Shown: one piece after another, positions 18,078-21,964 of the stretch | How positions within the stretch are numbered: position 1 is the stretch's first letter | How the letters are laid out: each line of letters starts with the position of its first letter | DNA from: Sporisorium sorghi | Taxonomy: Eukaryota > Basidiomycota > Ustilaginomycetes > Ustilaginales > Ustilaginaceae | Assembly: GCA_023212695.1 (NCBI GenBank) | Contig: JALCCG010000333.1 | Span: 1-21,964 of the forward strand | Reading direction: 5' to 3' | Length of the DNA: 21,964 nucleotides | Program-made: the position numbers and the translations under genes | The notes under the pieces: model-generated | Database searches by the model: none | What the model was told of the DNA's origin: nothing | Seen by the model: only the letters and a program-made list of their open reading frames with translations

Positions 18078-20336
18078 TCAAAGCTCGGTGCGGGCATTCG
18101 ACGAGCCTTGCCAACGGATCCAGTCAAACCATCCCGAGATCTTGGTAGCATCGCCAGCACCTGATCCGGCACCTTGTGCTTTCGAAGACCACCAGCTTGC
18201 AGAAGAACCGCTGCTTCCGAATCCAAGCGTGCTTCCGATGGGCACCTTGAGCACTCGAGCGCAGACCCACACGGCTCCTCCGCCGCCAATCACCACCAGT
18301 CCAATGTAGGCCCAGAATTGCCAGCGACTGGTACCAAAGCTGAGCGCGTTGCGGTCGTTGCCGCCCTGCACCGCACCCTTGGGATCCACGGCGATGGTGC
18401 AGATGAGTCCGTACAGATCGGCCGACTGGCCGTCGCGGATGCTGATGTTGAGAGGTCCTGCTCCGAGCCCCGGAATCTTGAGCCCAAGCTTGCGGCAGTA
18501 CGTGTCCGGCTGCACCTCGTGGCGCTGCTGTGCCAGATCCAGGTCCGCCTTGGTCGCAACAAACAGCGACGGCATCGACTGCAGCAGCGGATACTGCTGC
18601 CGCAAGTTGGAAATGTAGCTGAACGAGTTGGTGTCGCTCGAGTCGTAGACAAACACAATCACATCCGCCGCCGAAAGCTTGGCCGTATTGCGCAGCACCT
18701 CGGCCTCGTAGCGTGATCCAAACTCTTGCAATACAAGATACCGCTCCGCGCCTGCCTGCTCCACCGTGCTGACCACGCTCATCATCTTTTGCGTTGGCTC
18801 GTAGGCGTTGGCAAAGCGCTTGCCCACCATGTTGCGAAGGATCGCCGTCTTGCCGCTGCCTGCTGCACCCAGCACGAACCCGAGGAAGACACTTCTTTGG
18901 ATCGCGCCTTTCTTCTTCTTGTCCGTCTTTCTTGGCCGCGTCAGCTTCAACGCAGAGGTGGTCGATGGCGGACAAGGCGTGCGGTTGCGCGATGGTCTCG
19001 ATCCTGGTGGACCACTTGGTGTAAGCGGTATTGGCGCCGGGGCTGACGAGCTGCTCGACGAGCCTGCCAAGGGGAACGACGGGTAACCGAGATACGCCAT
19101 GTACTCGAGTGTGGTGCGGTGGTCGAGCAAGGTGGTCATGCTCCATTGCGCGAGCCAGCCTTGCAGCGTGACGGCGCCGTGCTCGTCCGTGATGGTGGAA
19201 GCCGGGAAGCCTGTGCCCTGCCAAGGATGGCGGTTGTCGGGAGCGGTGATGAAGAGGCTGTCGAGCTCGTCTTCGCTGAGCGCGCCATCTCGATCCTTGT
19301 CGTGCACCTCAAAGATGTCGGTCAAGAACTGGTATCCGTTGGGAGAAAGCTCGACCGAGCATTCCGGCGGCACGGCGAAAGCAGGCTTGACAAACGAGTC
19401 TTCGAGGCTGAGGTCGGCGCCGTAGCCAAACGTCCGCAAAACGGTCCAGGTGGTCTCGAGTCGACCTCGTTGGATGAAGAGCGTATGAAGGTAAAGGAAG
19501 CCGGCCATGGTGAGACCACCTTCTCGCAGATGAGGGTGATGCGCAGGAACGTCGCCGTTGGCGCTGGAGCTCGAAGCGGCTACACTAGCGTTCTCATGGC
19601 TGTATCGCAGGCCGGCGATGGGTGCCTGGACGACGAGGTCCTTGATGCCTTCGAGCTCCTGCGCTTGGAGGGGAGTGTCGAAGCATTTGCTTTGAAAGTC
19701 GTTGAGCTCGCCGTCGCTGAGCAAGCCGTCCTTGTCCGAATCGCACAGACGGAAGATTCGCTTGAGCGCGTCGACACAGGCGGGTTTGAGCACATGCTCG
19801 CGGCTGTCGTAGAGCGGTGCTGTTGGGTAGAGGACGGCCTTTTGGGCAAAGTAGAAGACTTCGCTGACGTTGAGAGGGATGCGGGCCGAGCATTCAACGC
19901 AGGTCTCGACTTCCTTGAACTCGGCCATGACGGGAGCCAGCTCGTCTTCAAGGGCAGCATTGGTAACGTCGCCGGAGCGGAGGTCGATCTTGTTGCCGAC
20001 GAGGATGACGGGGACATTGATGCCTAGCGAACGGATGTAGGGGAGCCAGTAGGTGGGTATACGGTCAAACGAGGAGGGAGCTGATATCGAGTAGACGATG
20101 CAGATGACGTTGGCCCTGCGAAGTTCGGCTTCGAGGTTGGCGCGATGCTCTGTACTCGAGCTGGTGTCGACGATCTTGGTGACGACGGCTTCTGGTGCGA
20201 CTTCTGGTGGGAGTGTGATGGGTGGTACTACTTTTTGTACCTTTGCGACGTAGGCCTCCTTTACGAGCGAGGTGATGAGGGTGGACTTGCCGACATCTGG
20301 ATCGCCGGCAAGGACGATGCGAACGTCCTTGCGCAT
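18078..20336 (-). CDS. GEM1: Mitochondrial Rho GTPase Miro/Gem1
   Basis: The 752-residue protein starts at the ATG at 20336; the frame extends 9 codons upstream but begins with GTG. Order of parts: GTPase 1 (P-loop GDPDVGKS 11-18, NKID 115-118, ECSAR 149-152), EF-hand 1 (DSDKDGLLSDGE 199-210), EF-hand 2 (DKDRDGALSEDE 346-357), GTPase 2 (P-loop GAAGSGKT 490-497, TKAD 595-598) and a C-terminal membrane anchor (about 674-694). This is the full Miro layout. Family role: a calcium-binding, tail-anchored GTPase of the outer mitochondrial membrane, involved in mitochondrial shape, inheritance, ER-mitochondria contact and, in hyphal fungi, transport. A Ser/Pro-rich insert (about 425-462) separates the EF-hand half from GTPase 2, and about 57 residues follow the anchor, more than in yeast Gem1. 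The EF-hand ligand positions look intact. No intron. Confidence 0.95.
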   Translation of the reverse strand: MRKDVRIVLAGDPDVGKSTLITSLVKEAYVAKVQKVVPPITLPPEVAPEAVVTKIVDTSSSTEHRANLEAELRRANVICIVYSISAPSSFDRIPTYWLPYIRSLGINVPVILVGNKIDLRSGDVTNAALEDELAPVMAEFKEVETCVECSARIPLNVSEVFYFAQKAVLYPTAPLYDSREHVLKPACVDALKRIFRLCDSDKDGLLSDGELNDFQSKCFDTPLQAQELEGIKDLVVQAPIAGLRYSHENASVAASSSSANGDVPAHHPHLREGGLTMAGFLYLHTLFIQRGRLETTWTVLRTFGYGADLSLEDSFVKPAFAVPPECSVELSPNGYQFLTDIFEVHDKDRDGALSEDELDSLFITAPDNRHPWQGTGFPASTITDEHGAVTLQGWLAQWSMTTLLDHRTTLEYMAYLGYPSFPLAGSSSSSSAPAPIPLTPSGPPGSRPSRNRTPCPPSTTSALKLTRPRKTDKKKKGAIQRSVFLGFVLGAAGSGKTAILRNMVGKRFANAYEPTQKMMSVVSTVEQAGAERYLVLQEFGSRYEAEVLRNTAKLSAADVIVFVYDSSDTNSFSYISNLRQQYPLLQSMPSLFVATKADLDLAQQRHEVQPDTYCRKLGLKIPGLGAGPLNISIRDGQSADLYGLICTIAVDPKGAVQGGNDRNALSFGTSRWQFWAYIGLVVIGGGGAVWVCARVLKVPIGSTLGFGSSGSSASWWSSKAQGAGSGAGDATKISGWFDWIRWQGSSNARTEL

Positions 20337-20598
20337 GGTGGTGTTGGATCGAGCCTCGAGCACGCTCGTGGAGCGGCTGTGGCCTAGGTGCTGGAGGAGT
20401 GTGGCAGCGCTTGATCTAGAAGCGCTGCTTTATGGCGCAGCTCCGTGTCGGCTAGCGTATCACAAAGATGGCAGAGCTCGAGTGTGCCGCGAGAGGGATG
20501 GAACTCGACGTCGCCAGCGCGGCAAAGGCCAGGTGAATGATGGTCGGTCCAAGTATCGAGCTTCACGGCGCTGTTCGAAAAGGTTTGAACCTGTCACG

Positions 20599-20600
<2 letters not shown>

Positions 20601-20635
<35 letters not shown>
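20601..20635. repeat. TTG trinucleotide repeat upstream of GEM1
   Basis: About twelve TTG units. On the GEM1 strand this reads as CAA repeats, 265-299 bases before the ATG. Confidence 0.9.
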
Positions 20636-20839
20636 CGGGGTTGATAGAAGGTGCCAAAAGTGAAATGAAGTGAGATGAGGTGAAGTGAGGAGAGCTGAGG
20701 TCCGTGAGAATCGTTGGAAGGGGGCGAAATCGTATCAGCTAAAAATTGGAAACACCAACACCGAAGAAAGAAAGAAAGAAACGCCAACTGACGCTCCGGA
20801 AGTCAAGCACCGCCGCTTGCTGTCCTTTTTCCTTTTTCC

Positions 20840-20860
20840 TTTTTTTTTTTTTTTTTTTTT
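20840..20860. repeat. Poly-T tract, 21 nt
   Basis: Run of T preceded by two CCTTTTT-like units. Confidence 0.9.
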
Positions 20861-20950
20861 CCCTCTCCTCGCCAGTGTTTGACTGCGCTTTGGAAGGATG
20901 GGACGAGCACTCTCGACAGGCGAAATTTAGGTCCAAAAATCCACTCTCAC

Positions 20951-21056
20951 CTAGCAGCACGACGGGCAAGAAGAGCACGTAGAAGACGCTTTGCGGACGG
21001 GGCCTGCCTTGCCAGAGCATCTTTGCGAGCATGGTCGGGTTTGGTGATAGACTCAT
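20951..21056 (-). CDS. Possible first exon of a small membrane protein
   Basis: From ATG 21056 the minus strand encodes 35 codons plus one base, ending at a GTGAGA donor-like site (first base 20950). The peptide reads MSLSPNPTMLAKMLWQGRPR and then a hydrophobic segment, QSVFYVLFLPVVLL. Many codons end in G or C, unlike the surrounding A/T-rich sequence. The best downstream acceptor (AATTTTTAG, near 20739) leads into a peptide with no recognisable character, so no complete gene model can be built. The family is unknown. It could also be a chance frame or part of a GEM1 upstream transcript. Confidence 0.25.
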
Positions 21057-21316
21057 CTTGATTCGACTAAGCTGAGTGTGGTCTTCTTCGCGCAACTAAG
21101 TTATCCGATGGCCTCCTTTTTGCAAAGCAGCACGCGCGTTGCAGCCTCGAGGCCCGTCTGGAAAGCTTCTTGCCGGCGCTTCACACACGACCAGGAGCAA
21201 AGCCGAGCAGCATGTGAGAGCAGAGAGAGCCCGATCACAATTTTTGTAAGTGTTCGACTATCACAGCAAACAACTGTGCAAAAAAATAAAAATAAAAATG
21301 GCGCGCCGCAGCTCAG

Positions 21317-21320
<4 letters not shown>

Positions 21321-21360
<40 letters not shown>
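21321..21360. repeat. Poly-T tract, 40 nt
   Basis: Uninterrupted run of T. Its length is probably uncertain. Confidence 0.95.
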
Positions 21361-21361
<1 letters not shown>

Positions 21362-21845
21362 TGATTTTTGGAAGAAACTGAGCTTTTCTTTGACACGCAC
21401 GCACTTTTGCTTCAAAAGAGTCACACTCTCCTTTCCATCCCACTTCCTCCATCGCCCCCTCTTTCCTCCTCCCTTCCCCTTCGCCCGCAAGCGATACAGA
21501 GATGCGATCGATGTCGACTTTGTAGAGCAGATCGCAGTGTTTCGATTCGGCTATCCCGCTCTCGGCCTCTGCAAGGGCAATCTTGCCATCGTCTCTGCAC
21601 GGTGCCTCCTCCAACGACTCTTGGCTCTCAGTCACTGCGCCTTGCTTTCATCACGATGCGGGTGTCTTGGCTGTGCAAGTCAAGAGTCGTATGACGAGGA
21701 CATACAAGCGAGATTTCTAGAGCCAAGTCGTTCTCGAAACGCTGTTCGTCTGTTCACAAGTTGGCCGTTGCAGATCCATCGCTTCCTCCCCTTGTTCCGG
21801 TAAGTCGTTCCTTCGGTTGTTGGTACATTCTTTGCAGTCATATCG

Positions 21846-21964
<119 letters not shown>

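Noticed and set aside
18124..19224. Alternative frame in GEM1 suggesting a frameshift near the Ser/Pro-rich linker
   Set aside because: The main frame stays open and carries EF-hand 1 and 2, the SALKLTRPRK block and GTPase 2 on both sides, so no shift is needed.
21800..21837. Short intron GTAAGT...TTTGCAG near the right edge
   Set aside because: 38 nt is too short for a normal spliceosomal intron, and no coding exon is recognisable on either side.

Overview
The window looks like nuclear DNA of a basidiomycete fungus, most likely a smut (Ustilaginales or a close relative). The organism is inferred from three things: dense, intron-poor, GC-rich protein genes; short GT-AG introns; and a set of clearly eukaryotic genes (a Miro GTPase, ataxin-2/Pbp1, a TRAP-alpha subunit, an RNF10-type RING protein). 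No database could be searched, so the species is not named. Both ends run into long homopolymers, and the last 119 bases are almost pure C, so the right edge is probably an assembly boundary.

Layout, left to right. 1-1175: low-complexity flank with A and T tracts and one doubtful small exon. 1176-3953 (-): RNF10-type RING E3 ligase, intact. 4719-5891 (-), possibly extended to 6080: alanine-glyoxylate aminotransferase. 6081-7771: long divergent intergenic region. 7772-8765 (+): TRAP-alpha (SSR1-like) with a 5' UTR intron and one coding intron. 8928-9779 (+): apparent remnant of an unknown gene with two in-frame TGA codons. 10317-13658 (+): adenylation-thiolation-reductase (NRPS-like) gene broken by three frameshifts. 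13804-16980 (-): ataxin-2/Pbp1 with LSm, LsmAD and a PAM2-like motif. 18078-20336 (-): mitochondrial Rho GTPase GEM1/Miro. 20337-21964: repeat-rich upstream region ending in poly-C.

The five intact genes are housekeeping: ribosome-linked ubiquitination, glyoxylate-to-glycine conversion, ER translocation, mRNA-granule biology and mitochondrial dynamics. They show no shared pathway. The exception is the stretch from about 8.9 to 13.7 kb, where two plus-strand genes in a row are broken. One of them is a multidomain carboxylate-activating reductase whose visible catalytic residues are all still present and which has no nonsense codon when read through its three breaks. This is the most interesting part of the window. 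It is either a recently dying accessory locus or an intact gene damaged by sequencing errors. The first break is a perfect 4-bp tandem duplication whose removal restores a plausible protein, which favours a real mutation. I found no CRISPR array, tRNA, rRNA, transposon or clearly new system.
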